Shown: in pieces, positions 11,606 to 21,996 of the stretch | Numbering within the stretch: position 1 is the stretch's first letter | Layout: the number at the start of each line of letters is the position of its first letter | DNA from: Dipteris shenzhenensis | Taxonomy: Eukaryota; Polypodiophyta; Polypodiopsida; Gleicheniales | Length of the DNA: 64,000 nucleotides | Strand: one strand, 5' to 3' | Assembly (NCBI GenBank): GCA_047967505.1 | Contig: CM106540.1 | Notes under the pieces: model-generated | Database searches by the model: none | Told to the model about the DNA's origin: nothing | What the model saw: only the letters and a program-made list of their open reading frames with translations | Position numbers and translations under genes: made by a program

Positions 11606-11830
11606 AAGTCATTGCACGGCGTTGAGCTTGCGAAGCTACTGGTGATACATTGAGTTAGGCATGGACATGAAAGCAACATTGGTTGTTTTGTTTCTATGGT
11701 TTGTTTTGTGCAAGTTTTGCATCTCAACGCCTAGGTCGAGAACTCTGCTTGTTGCATGCTTTGTGTGTTGGTTGGCGAGGACATTGGCGGCTCACTGTCT
11801 CCTCACTGTTGGACCAATGGAGGGAAAGTG

Positions 11831-12670
11831 TCATTGCAAGAAGAGTGTGGGTTGCACAATGCTAGAACGCAAAGCTACAATGTATTGTTCTTCAGTGAGT
11901 GACAAATGATCCAAGAAATCGTCGAAGGGAAGCGCTCCCTTGCATTCTTCTTTCAAGAATGTCATAACTCGTTTGTAAGTTTTTTTATGTGCAGACAAAG
12001 ACATGCTATCTTCTATAGGTGTCAAAATTTTGGTCATTCTTATTAGCAGTCGGGGAAAGTGAAAACGGCAAGATCCCCCTTTCTTATTGCATGTTTTTTT
12101 GTGCCTATGTGTTTGAATTTCTTTGTTTGGCAAGTTGAACAATGAAATGTCCATGCAGATGTATTTGTTTGCAAAGACTTCAACCTCACTGCCTTGGCAC
12201 ATGCCGTAAACGGGTGCATGTTGAATCCATAAGAGGCCATGATTATGTTGGCTACCTCTATTTTGGACCTCTGTGACAAATAAGAAGTCAAGTACTCTAC
12301 CTAGTATTGTGTCCTCTTGCTTTAGCAATCACTTGATAGCCTGAAATTTGTGAATGTAATATCTTGTGGTTGTGATTAGATCAGATCGGACAAGGCTGTG
12401 CAATATTGCTGGCTCAGTTCCTTGGCTTGCTGCTGCTACTACTGTACTTGGGCTGACCTTGCGAAGACAATCTACCAACGGTTGCCAATTTTTCTCTGCT
12501 GCAGAGAAAGTGAGGAAAAAGGTAGGGGCACCTAGCTGGCGCACTATTGCGCGAAGAGGTTTTTTTTGAGCTTGTGTTTGTAGTCTATAGAAGTTTGGAG
12601 GAATGCAAAATCATGGTAGCCAATGCTAAATTGCAAGAGCCGCTGAATGTTCATGTCCTGTGTAGCATCT
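11831..12670 (-). pseudogene. Helentron Rep (HUH) endonuclease, C-terminal two thirds
   Basis: From 12670 down, the minus strand is nearly continuously coding. An entry region contains DMNIQRLLQFSIGYHDF. Then comes RQLGAPTFFLTFSAAEKNW (12544 on, a Helitron Rep signature), the RYYIHKFQ block, and at 12328-11831 EVQNRGSQHNHGLLW, which holds the two-histidine HNH-ordered HUH motif. The Rep would nick and rejoin single strands. A stop interrupts the passage just before RQLG (FAQ-stop in place of an FAM-type codon), and the frame changes near 12328. The preceding part of the same gene lies at 20177-20601 beyond the gypsy insertion. Confidence 0.88.
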
Positions 12671-13432
12671 TGTTGACTCTGTGCCAACATGAACTTATGA
12701 AGAAAGAGAAGGTGTTACAACTTTGTGTTACAACTTCTAGACACAACATTATGTTACGACTTTGTGTAACAACTTTGTGTTGCAAGTTTGTGTTACAAGT
12801 TTGTGTAACAACTTTGTGTAACAACTTTGTGTAACAACTTTGTGTTACATCTTCTACATGAAGAGAGAGAATGTGTTACGACTTTGTGACACAACTTTGT
12901 GTTACAACTTTGTGATACAACTTTGTGTTACAACTTTGTGATACGACTTTGTGTTACATGCAGAGAGAGAAGCTCTCCAACTTGTATAAATACCCCATAA
13001 TGGAATGAAGCCCACACTCTTGGGGCATTGTGTTGAGTCTACATTGGTATTCCAAGCATTTGTCTCAAGTGTCCATGCTTCCTTGCACTGCACGTCCAAA
13101 AGCATGTCCTAACCTTGCAACCCTTCTCCCCTCTCCTCCAACCCTGCAACCCACCCTCTCCCTCTCCTCCTCCTTCCTTCTCCTTCCTCCTTCTCCTCCT
13201 CCTCCCTCCTCCTCCTCCTCCTCCTCCTCCCTCCTCCTCCTCCTCCTCTCTCCTCCCTCTCCCTCCTCCTCTTCCCTCCTCCTCCTTCCTCCTCTCTCTC
13301 TTCCTTCACCCATGCTCTTACACCTTCTTCCTCTCCCACTCCTATGCTTTCCTAAACCCTTAAACTCCATGATCTACGAGGGAGACGAGTTCTCCACCAT
13401 GTACTCTACTCTGAACCTTGGATCCTCCTTCT
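12671..13432 (+). repeat. 5' LTR fragment of gypsy-1
   Basis: Starts TGTTGACTCTG, and the 762 nt match 19102-19850. By eye they differ by three substitutions (near 13090, 13374 and 13393) and one extra 13-nt unit in the U3 repeat here. It breaks off at 13432, where RNase H coding sequence begins; the 3' LTR continues another 325 bp. A CTC-rich pyrimidine tract fills about 13135-13310. Confidence 0.93.
12710..12992 (+). promoter_or_regulatory. gypsy-1 U3 promoter: 13-nt repeats and TATA box
   Basis: About a dozen and a half degenerate copies of a 13-nt unit (TTTGTGTTACAAC and variants) fill 12712-12955, followed by TATAAATA at 12985-12992. The 3' LTR has the same layout with TATAAATA at 19403-19410. 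Such U3 repeats commonly act as regulatory arrays in LTRs; function here is inferred. Confidence 0.65.
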
Positions 13433-14936
13433 TGTGAACCGTCCGTGTACCACAGGAAGAATAACCAGATGGCTCCTATTGCTGCAAGAATTCAACTTCA
13501 AAATTGTGGTCCACAAAGGTGCCCAACACTACATTGCCGATCACATGTCTCGAGTCAAGACTGGAGAAGAAGCCACTGGAATAGAAGATGACTTACCAGA
13601 TGCCACACTATTTCAAATAGATGCTGTTCCAGAATGGTGTGGAGATATCATTGGGTACTTGATGGCAGGAAGACCACCCCCTGACATGAAAGCACTAGAT
13701 GCCAGAAAATTGATTCTAAAGGCTGCACCCTATCAACTCATTGCAGGACAACTATACAAGATGGGCAAGGACCAGATATTAAGAAGATGTGTAATGCCTC
13801 ATGAGATCCTGCCAATCCTGAGTGAAGTCCATGAAGGCATTGCAGGAGGACACTTCCAAGGGGAAGCCACAGCAAGAAAAGTTCTCCTCGCAGGCTACTG
13901 GTGGCCAACACTATGGGCAGATGCCTATGAATATGTAAAAGGCTGTGATGTATGCCAACGAACTATTAAACCACAACACAAAGACTTCAATCCCCTAACA
14001 ATAGTTGTTGCACAATAGCCATTTGAAAAATGGGGGATTGATTATGTGGGTCCCATACATCCAGCAGCAAAAGGAACACAGGCACGCTACATCATTGTGG
14101 CCACTGATTACTTTACAAAATGGGCTGAAGCTAAAGCAGTCAGAAAGGCAGATGCCAAAAGCACAGCAAGATTCTTGTACGAACATGTGATCACCCGATT
14201 CGGATGCCCCCTTGAAATTGTGTCGGATAGAGGCACACATTTTGTCAATGAGGTAATCCAAGAACTCTTGTCTGGCTTCATGGTCATTCATAGAAAAAGC
14301 ACACCCTACTACCCCCAAGGGAATGGACTAGCAGAATCCACAAATAAAATCATATGCAATATCCTCACCAAGGTAGTAGAACCACAGCGTTCTGATTGGG
14401 CAGAGAAACTGAATGCAGCCTTATGGGCATACAGAACCACATTCAAGGTCAGTACAGGGAACACACCTTTTCAATTGGTGTACGGCCTTGAAGCCGTGGT
14501 CCCACTCGAATTTGTAATACCAAGTCTACGCATCGCAATACAGGAACGCATGGGTGATCATGAGTCCTTGAAAGAAAGGCTCTGTCAGTTGGAAAAGCAT
14601 ACAGAGACAAGACTAGTCGCTTATCATGCCATGACAACAGAAAAACGTCGAAGAAAGGCATGGTTTGATAGGAATCTGAAAGCTAAAGACATCAAGGAAG
14701 GTGACTTAGTCCTGTTATACAATGCCAAAGTACACAAGGGAAAACTGAAGTATCTAGGTCAAGGACCCTACCGAGTACGAAAGATGAATCCCATCGGAGC
14801 TGTGCTACTTGAAACATTAGATGGAGTCCAATTCAACACAACAATAAACAGGAGCCGACTGAAGCGCTACTACATCAACACGCGAGCCATCCCCGACAAA
14901 AACGAAGATTTGGGAAACCAAGTCTTCCTTAGTTAG
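13433..14936 (+). pseudogene. gypsy-1 RNase H tail and integrase, one nonsense codon
   Basis: One frame from the LTR junction to 14936, broken only by TAG at 14017-14019; gypsy-3 has Lys at that site. First comes the end of RNase H (TTGRITRWLLLLQEFNFKIV). Next is the H2C2 zinc-binding domain (HEGIAGGHFQGEA, CDVCQ). The integrase core has its three acidic residues in IDYVGPI, VSDRGTHF and NGLAEST. The tail is GDLVLLYNAKVHKGKLKYLG, a GPY/F-type module without chromodomain. There is no native start: the codon at 13434 exists because of the deletion. Integrase would insert element cDNA. It is the best preserved integrase of the three gypsy copies. Confidence 0.9.
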
Positions 14937-15267
14937 GATTAGATTGTATCACGAGCACTCACTTGCATATGTACGTCTTCGCACATATAGGTAGCCTCAA
15001 TCGATTTTACCTAGAGCTCAAGATTGGTGAATGAGTTCTAGCTGCCCTAGGAAAATCCCAGCAAAAAAGCATATAGTTAGTCCCTACTTAGCTACTAGGT
15101 CACTTGCACTCACACGCTTTCGCTTAGACACATAGATGATTGCATGAATAATTGTACCACACACTTTCATTCCACACTCTCAAAAGATGTATTAAAAAAA
15201 AAAAAGGATCTCTCTCCCACACACACACAGAAAGGTCATACAGGCATGCCAATCAATGTAATGATCA
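14937..15267 (+). other. gypsy-1 spacer between integrase and accessory frame
   Basis: About 330 bp without a coding signal, ending shortly before the accessory start. It is conserved at 37800-38040 and 49870-50215 (minus strand) in the other gypsy copies, including the words tagttagtccctac and gtgagtgctcgtgatac (in complement), so it may hold a splice or leader signal for the downstream frame. No specific motif could be proven. Confidence 0.5.
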
Positions 15268-18200
15268 ATGGTACACTACATGTACATGGATGCAGGTTCA
15301 GAAAAGATGCCGCCACTCAAGAGGATGCGCAGAAAGAGCCCACCGCCTCAACCACGAGACCCCCTCCAGAGTTCGCAGCCATCTACATCCTCTCAACCAC
15401 GGAGACCACAGGCGTTCATGGTCCAAAGCGATAGCTCCGAAGAAGATTCAGTGCATGTCCAAGCAGAACAAATGCCACCCCAGTCACAGCCGGCCTACAC
15501 AACCGTTAACAAGGCCCAATCATTGGAACTTGTCTGGCCACCCACCTCGACTTATGCTCTTTCCCAGGAAGCATCATCTTACTTAGAGCAACGGGGTCTA
15601 GGCCATTTGCATGAGAGCCTCAAATCCTTGGAGGACAGTCCTATCATGACCACCTACATCAAGGACTTTCTCCACTCTTACTACTCCAGCAATGCAACGG
15701 ATGGCAAGTACGGTACAATCACTGTACAGCAGAGCCCACTGAACATTATCCTCGACAGTACAGTCATTCAAAGGGCTTTCTCTCTGCCAAAGCAAGGTGG
15801 CGAATACCCTAAAAGGTCTGCGGATGCAAAGTTTATCGAAGTACAGTCTCTCCTCACCAAGGGTACCCTAATCCATAGAGATGGCATCTTGCTTCGCACA
15901 ATCCTTGACCCTCGCCTCAAGGAAGCAGCACAATTTCTATCCACCATCCTGGGCATAAAGAACGGCAAGGAACGCTCCCTTCCACTGCGCACATTTGTTT
16001 TGCTGAGTAGGAAGCTCAAACAAGATTGGGTCCAACACTTCGTCATTTTCTTTACCAAAAAACTCGATGGTTCTTCAGGCCAGAAATGTAAAATTCCGCA
16101 CTTGTTGGCTATCATCATCAAAAAAGAACTACAAGAAAGAGAAATGACTCTGCCCCAGTCTCCAAAGCCAATTGAGGAGTTGGACATACCCTTCTCACCA
16201 GTATGGGAGGCATCATCAACTGCTCCAGCTATCACATTGATAAGTACAGATGCCTTAACAGAAGTACCTATTCTGGAAAGGAGGATTGTAGAATTGCCCC
16301 AGGAAATGCTTCAACTCGGTGCACAACTGCAACCACTAAGTCTCCCCCAACAGCACCAACCCGAGCTCGAGACAAGGTTGGCACCCGAACCTGAGGAACG
16401 AGATCAGCATCAGAGCTTGAGACCACATCAGCACTCGAACCGCCCATCGACGTCATGCCAGTCGATGAGCCCCAAGGAGAGCTCGTGCCAGATCAGCAGT
16501 ATGACTATTGTCCACAAGGGAGTGAAATGTCATTGGAACAACCTCCCCCAAGTACTACAGAACCCTCGGGATGGCTACATGGGCACCACTTGTATCAGCA
16601 ATATCGCCAGACCTCATCACCATCTGTCATTCTCCAGCATCAAGCTAGCCAAATGATCCAAATGTCAGAACTCTTCACTAGCCTGGCTAAGGAATCATAT
16701 GCAAGAGAATTGGAAAGGCAGACGGCATCAGAAATCGAAGACCAATTCCAGGCAATCGCCATAGAGGTCAAGGCACTTCGGGCACAGATAGATGAGAAGG
16801 AGGTAGAAGAAGTTCGCATGAACCAGGCTCTCCAAGCTCAAGAGAAGGCCGTAAGGGATGTGACCTCCAACCTCCACCAAAGTCAAACACAGCTGACTGC
16901 GGCAGTAGAAGCAATGGCAATCCTACAGACCTCCTATAACTCCCTGACAACTGCACATGCACAACAAACAGAGGAAGTGGCACAAGCTCGACTCACTCAT
17001 TCACAAAGAAGTGGCACAAGCTCGACTCATTCACAAAGAAGAAGAGCTCCAGGATTGCAAGGACAAGCTTGAAGACATGCAACAATCTTTGGCAGTACGT
17101 GCCTTTAGCATTGATGAGCTTACAAGGGAATGCTGACTCTTAAAAGACCAACTTGCTATTGTTCAAGAGGCCAGCACTTTACAAGCCCAGTTCTTGGACC
17201 AATGGTCCAATACCACTGAAGACATTCCTCAACAGGCAAAGGTCACCTTGCAAATGAAAAAGCTTAAAGAGGCATACACAAGCATCTACCATCAATACAA
17301 AGAAAAGATGAATGAGATGCACTCCCAAAAAATAGCCATCTCCAAGCTTGAACTCCAATTGCTAGTGCACAACAATGAGGCATTGGAAGACAACACCAAT
17401 GACGGCCCACTACAATGCACAACCGTGGTGTATGAAGAGCTTGTGGCTGCTCTCCAAATGGAAGATCACCTCCACGCACGCGTGCTTATCCAATGGAAGC
17501 AACTCCAACTCAAGATCATATCTGCTCATCCAACAATCGACTGGAAATGATCCATCGGGATTAAAACCCTGCGCATAATTTGCCAAGACGACTTGTCTGA
17601 AGATGAGAAGAATATCTTCTGCCTGTCTACACATGCCGGGTTTATCTCTCTCAGGACGGATGCTTTCATTGCATATGTCTGCCTCATGGGTAGTCCTCCC
17701 CTCAGGGTTATTGCAGGTTTGTTGCCATTGCTGCAAAGGCCATCCCTATTATTTGCACGGCATGACATAACCGACATCCAACCCATGCAGCTGATCATTC
17801 CATCGCACCAGCAAAAAGAAGTGTCGGACGATGACAAGGCCTATCTCACATCCAACTTCCCATATCTAACCACTCTTTCTGCCAACATCATAACCTCACT
17901 TCCCCTTGCTGCTACCACCCTCTTAACCTTCCCTGAGCTCCATCCTAACATCTATTCCCTCCATCGTCTCTTTGCTCATGCCTCTCACCATTTTCATCTT
18001 ACCCAACAGTCACAAACTTACGAGCCCCTCACCCCTAGTTTTTTCCCCTCCCTTGCTAATCCTACCCTTGAGGATTACCAAGCTGCTCAAACCATTTGCC
18101 CATTTCTTCCCCCCCTCCCCTCTGCTCCCCCTTTTGCCACTATCACTCAGCCATATTTCTCCCCCATGTCCCCTGCTTCTCTCCCGGTCCCGTCATCACC

Positions 18201-19067
18201 TCAGACACTTCTGGTGCTGCCATCAGCAGAAAATGATGCAGTATTTGATTTTGAATATCAGGATCCGGATAATCCAATTCGTACACCCATGCCAAGTTCC
18301 AATGATGGGTATGATTTTGATGAGATACCACTTCCCAGTAACCCCATCAAGGAATTTTGGAGCAAATATCCTGATATGAAAACTCGCGGTGGATGGACCC
18401 TGGGTAACTTTCCTACCAACCTTCGTCAGCACCAAATAAGTGAAGGTTGGATTAGCAAATTGGATCCACAACCTGATTGGCGCCGTCCCAAGCTCTTTGA
18501 TGTAAGCTTCTTAAAGGAGTACTTACGGGCACCTCCATGTCTCAGAACCCATCCCAAGTTCTATGCAGTTCCACGGCGTAAAAGATGGGAAGCCAACATA
18601 CACACTTTGGCTGAAGATCGAGTCATTAATTGGCCAATGATCGAACCCTACTCTGGTGTAGAATGGACTATCCAAGGCGCCATGATCCGAGCACTTCAGC
18701 AGCATGAACAAACAATGCGCGGCAACATTGATCGCTTCCTTCGCCAAAGTGCCATATTCTGCAAAACATTAGCATTAATTCTGGAGGTCCCATGTTACCT
18801 TGATTCCCATTTGCCTCCACTCAGCTTTAATCCCAATGAACGGATTGATGCTCAGCAGTTACAAGCCGACTATACCAAAGAGTGATCTTCTTGGAGGCAC
18901 GCCACATATCTCTGTTCGAGCAAATGGTGGATACAGGCTACCTGGAAACTGCGCAAAAATTGTATGGTGCTAAGGCTCTACAGCAGGACCGACTGGCACG
19001 ACACAAGTTCCACAGCCACTGGACTAAAAACATGGCAACCCAGGTACGTGATCGCAATAAGCCATAA
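15268..19067 (+). pseudogene. gypsy-1 accessory gene between integrase and 3' LTR (about 1,200 codons ancestrally)
   Basis: A chain of frames 15268-16656, 16455-17072, 17194-17550, 17593-18885 and 18882-19067 reads as one ancestral protein once a shift near 16400, a 30-34 nt tandem duplication near 17000, stops near 17133 and 17548, and a shift near 18882 are allowed for; gypsy-2 and -3 keep different parts open. The parts in order are: a basic, proline-rich head; a helical domain (about residues 110-300) resembling the retroelement-associated 'putative plant transposon protein' fold (PF20167-like, by pattern only); a Pro/Glu-rich linker; a long coiled coil (EEVRMNQALQAQEKAV and following); and a C-terminal globular part with HPKFYAVPRRKRW and a His/Gln-rich helix. 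No membrane segment is seen, so an envelope role is unlikely. Function unknown. Confidence 0.8.
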
Positions 19068-19101
19068 CCCGAGGATGGGTAATAAAATGGATCCGGGGGT
19101 A

Positions 19102-20175
19102 TGTTGACTCTGTGCCAACATGAACTTATGAAGAAAGAGAAGGTGTTACAACTTTGTGTTACAACTTCTAGACACAACATTATGTTACGACTTTGTGTAA
19201 CAACTTTGTGTTGCAAGTTTGTGTTACAAGTTTGTGTAACAACTTTGTGTAACAACTTTGTGTTACATCTTCTACATGAAGAGAGAGAATGTGTTACGAC
19301 TTTGTGACACAACTTTGTGTTACAACTTTGTGATACAACTTTGTGTTACAACTTTGTGATACGACTTTGTGTTACATGCAGAGAGAGAAGCTCTCCAACT
19401 TGTATAAATACCCCATAATGGAATGAAGCCCACACTCTTGGGGCATTGTGTTGAGTCTACATTGGTATTCCAAGCATTTGTCTCAAGTGTCCATGCTTCC
19501 TTGCACTACACGTCCAAAAGCATGTCCTAACCTTGCAACCCTTCTCCCCTCTCCTCCAACCCTGCAACCCACCCTCTCCCTCTCCTCCTCCTTCCTTCTC
19601 CTTCCTCCTTCTCCTCCTCCTCCCTCCTCCTCCTCCTCCTCCTCCTCCCTCCTCCTCCTCCTCCTCTCTCCTCCCTCTCCCTCCTCCTCTTCCCTCCTCC
19701 TCCTTCCTCCTCTCTCTCTTCCTTCACCCATGCTCTTACACCTTCTTCCTCTCCCACTCCTATGCTTTCCTAAACCCTTAAACTCCATGATCTATGAGGG
19801 AGACGAGTTCTTCACCATGTACTCTACTCTGAACCTTGGATCCTCCTTCTAACCCTGGACTCCTTCTAAACCTTGGAACCTCCTTCTAAACCCTGGAACT
19901 CTTTCTAACCCTGAACTCTCTCTAAACCCTGAATCCTCCTTCTGAACCCTTGAACTCTTTCTAAACCCTGGAACCTCCTTCTGAACCCTTAAACTCCTCC
20001 TAAACCCTACAACCCCCAATGAAGGCGAAAGTCTTCATTACCCCAACAACGATGGTTTACGTGCCTTTTACACATACTTGCACTTCGTTTGCTTACCACA
20101 CTTAAGCCTACGTCTCTCAGCGGAACACGACTCGAGGTCCTAAGCTACACATATACTACAACGACAATTCCAATA
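19102..20175 (+). repeat. 3' LTR of gypsy-1, full length
   Basis: Starts TGTTGACTC after a G-rich tract (GATCCGGGGGTA). The first 749 nt equal the 5' fragment. The last 325 nt include a run of CTAAACCCTGGAAC-type units (about 19850-20015), superficially telomere-like but irregular. The end is placed at 20175 from the Helentron reading frame and the duplicated agat(g/a) target. Confidence 0.85.
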
Positions 20176-20176
20176 T

Positions 20177-20601
20177 ATCTGTAGGTGACAAAAAGCCTCG
20201 GAACCCTGCAACATAGAATACCCAGCTCTTCCTACGAAAGCAGTAGGAAAGAGCCAACACATCTTTTGCCTTTATTCTTAGCTTTGCATTTGTGCTTTTT
20301 GCATGTGGACCCAAGACAAAGACAAAACATGTGTGACTAAAACTTTCATAGTTTTGAAAAACAAGTTCTCTATTGACATTGCAAAGCATCTATCTTTGTT
20401 GCACAACTCCCAACGAGTGATGCCTTGGTACAAGGTGCATTCTGGCAAGTTGTAGCATCGAGGGAAGTCGTGGAAAAGACTTAGAAAAGTAAGCTCCTTG
20501 CATGATTTGTCATTGAAAATGCTCAAGGGAGCGAACCCTTGCAAAGGAGCAATGCTTATAGTCTTGTCTTTGAAGTCAATAACTTGTTGTCCCGAAGCTG
20601 T
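20177..20601 (-). pseudogene. Helentron Rep N-terminal region
   Basis: The minus strand from about 20600 codes for VIDFKDKTISIAPLQGFAPL (20575 on), then ITRWELCNKDRCFAM and NLFFKTMKVLVTHVLSLSW, the conserved block before the catalytic Rep domain. A shift near 20280 moves to the frame with KAKDVLALSY, RRKSWVFYVAGFRGFLSP and PTD. The reading of PTD at 20190-20177 continues without loss into ATQDMN at 12670 once the gypsy element is removed, so both pieces are one gene. Confidence 0.8.
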
Positions 20602-20689
20602 GACTATTAATAGAAAAGCAAGTCGTGCGATGCTAAAAGTATGTGAAGGAAAGCAAGTGCGCTAAAAGTAGTATGAAAATCAGCTCGTA

Positions 20690-20870
20690 GTTTGCGCATC
20701 TAAAAGCTCGTCTAAACACGTGTCTAAAAGCGTGTCTAAAAGTGCATCTAAATGTGTGTGTATCAGTGTGGCTATACTCTATTTTAGACGTGCCTATAGA
20801 TGCATTCCACAATATAGATGCAGTGTTAGCCACGGTTTTAGATGCTACATAGAGTTTTGACATTTACAAC
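20690..20870. repeat. Left subterminal repeats of the TNP2 CACTA element
   Basis: Degenerate 10-12-nt units built on (G)TGTCTAAAAG, GCATCTAAA and their complements (TAGACGTGC, TAGATGCA). The same words in opposite orientation occur at 27985-28081. Subterminal arrays like these bind the transposition proteins in CACTA elements. Confidence 0.65.
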
Positions 20871-20894
20871 TCATGCAAGAACACATTTTTTGGG

Positions 20895-21212
20895 TTGTTT
20901 ATTTGTAGGATGTCTTCATCTTCAACAAAGAGCTCCAGTGAGGATGAATCCCTCCGTATCCACCATCGCAAAATGTGGTTGGAGCAAAAAATCAAATGTA
21001 TGTGTAATCGATGTCTAGGAAACATGTATCATGCACGCAGAATTATACTCAATCATGTCTCAAAGTATGGAGAATGGGATGTGATCATAAACGTAGTAAG
21101 TGTTAAAGAGTTAAGGTTGATTGAGATACCTATGGGTGTTCATGTATTTGATATATGATCCTTTTTTAATTTGATACAGGATGCAGTGCCACACCCACAT
21201 ATGTTGCCCTGT
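20895..21212 (+). pseudogene. TNP2-like transposase exon 1 and start of exon 2
   Basis: Frame from 20895 (a second Met at 20910 is equally possible) with a Ser/Glu-rich head and a transposase-associated zinc-binding stretch (KIKCMCNRCLGNMYHARRI, then ILNHVSKYGEWD), as at the N-terminus of plant CACTA TNP2 proteins. A donor GTAAGT at 21096 and acceptor TTGATACAG ending at 21179 define an 84-bp intron. Exon 2 then runs to 21212, where a non-autonomous CACTA interrupts it; it resumes at 25586. Confidence 0.7.
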
Positions 21213-21319
21213 CACTACTACACACGGATCCTATTGCGATGTCTACGTACCGATGATGTTTAGCACACACGGGGCGCTAATCATCGGTATGAAAAGCATG
21301 TCCTGTAAAGCATTACTAT

Positions 21320-21440
21320 ATAGCAATGTTAAGCAAACGTCGCTATATAGCAACGATTATAAAGGTTGCTATATAGTGACTTTTAAGTGTCGCTATATAA
21401 CAAACTGAGATACTATTTTATAGCGACGTTTTCCAGAGAT
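21320..21440. repeat. CTATATAGCGAC subterminal repeats, left end
   Basis: Five or more units of the near-palindrome GTCGCTATATAGCGAC in degenerate form, spaced about 20-30 bp. The same motif recurs at 22385-22590, 25345-25475 and 28615-28755, always near CACTA termini, so it is the family's subterminal repeat. Confidence 0.85.
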
Positions 21441-21690
21441 GTTTTTTCCTCATATAGGCCTTAAAAGTTAGTTTTTTCCAATGACAAATTTTTTTAAATT
21501 TTCATACATGTTTGATCTCATAGAGAATAAAAATACGAGAGCATGTACATGTTTGATCCTTTGAAACAATAAAAGTACAAGAGCATGTACATCAAGTATA
21601 TTCATGTCTATGTTTGAGACTTGGCTTCATCCTGAGCCAAGTCTTGTGTGCCAAACAAGTCTATCTCCAACTCTATACTAAGTTGATCTT

Positions 21691-21996
21691 CTATATCATC
21701 ATCGTACGTTCACCATAGACTTGGTCATCTTCTTCAATAAAGTCGAGTGATTCTTGATGATCGTCATCTTCTTTCTCAATATCATGATATATATCTCCAT
21801 CTTCCTCCCATATGATGTCATTATGCACATCTTCCTCTTGGCTCATATTGTGATCTTCATCTTCTTCTCTAAATCCATTTGGATCAATTGGATCCAGCAT
21901 TGGTAGTGGCATCTCCATATCCACATGATCTCTATCTTCATATCCACATTGGTAGTGTGAAGGTATATGCACACCACCCTCCTCATCCTGTCTCAA
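21691..21996 (-). CDS. Acidic Asp/Glu-rich protein of the CACTA family, fragment
   Basis: 101-codon frame, strongly acidic, with MLDPIDPNG, NMSQEEDVHND and DIEKEDDDHQESLDFIEED. A homologous frame lies at 28140-28347 on the opposite strand, next to the inverted copy of the same CACTA terminus; the two share MLDPIDP, HNMSQEED/HSMSQEED and EEDDDHQ. Conservation in two copies beside the same terminus suggests it was once coding, perhaps the C-terminus of the family's second (TnpA-like) protein; that assignment is a guess. No start upstream is convincing. Confidence 0.45.
   Translation of the reverse strand: MRQDEEGGVHIPSHYQCGYEDRDHVDMEMPLPMLDPIDPNGFREEDEDHNMSQEEDVHNDIIWEEDGDIYHDIEKEDDDHQESLDFIEEDDQVYGERTMMI

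Larger units (their letters stand above)
12671..20175 (+). mobile_element. Ty3/gypsy retrotransposon gypsy-1, with long 3' accessory frame
   Basis: Plus-strand element: 5' LTR fragment 12671-13432, RNase H tail and integrase 13433-14936, accessory frame 15268-19067, G-rich tract near 19093-19101 and 3' LTR 19102-20175. It is inserted in the minus-strand Helentron. Flanking words are catct (12666-12670) and tatct (20176-20180), one mismatch in a 5-bp target duplication. The 3' LTR therefore ends near 20175, though the last bases (ata) are not the usual CA. Gag, protease, RT and most of RNase H are deleted. The integrase tail has no chromodomain. Confidence 0.9.
9171..20601 (-). mobile_element. 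Helentron-type Helitron, split by a gypsy insertion
   Basis: On the minus strand from 20601 down come a Rep N-terminal region (20601-20177), a plus-strand gypsy element (12671-20175) that is not part of it, the rest of Rep (12670-11831), a PIF1-type helicase (11605 to about 9900) and a C-terminal endonuclease/exonuclease/phosphatase-fold domain (about 9790-9171). Rep-helicase-endonuclease in that order is the hallmark of Helentrons (Helitron2-like), in contrast to canonical plant Helitrons without the endonuclease. Frames are broken and the helicase P-loop is mutated. Terminal structures were not recognised. The 5' side appears cut by the CACTA element starting near 20602. Confidence 0.85.

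Noticed and set aside
13030-13437. Ser/Leu/Pro-rich or Arg/Glu-rich frames at 13030-13437 and 19448-19852
   Set aside because: They are the CTC-rich pyrimidine tract of the two gypsy LTRs, present identically in both.
19850-20015. Telomere-like CTAAACCC units, possible interstitial telomere
   Set aside because: Units are irregular (CTAAACCCTGGAAC), not CCCTAAA arrays, and lie inside the gypsy 3' LTR.
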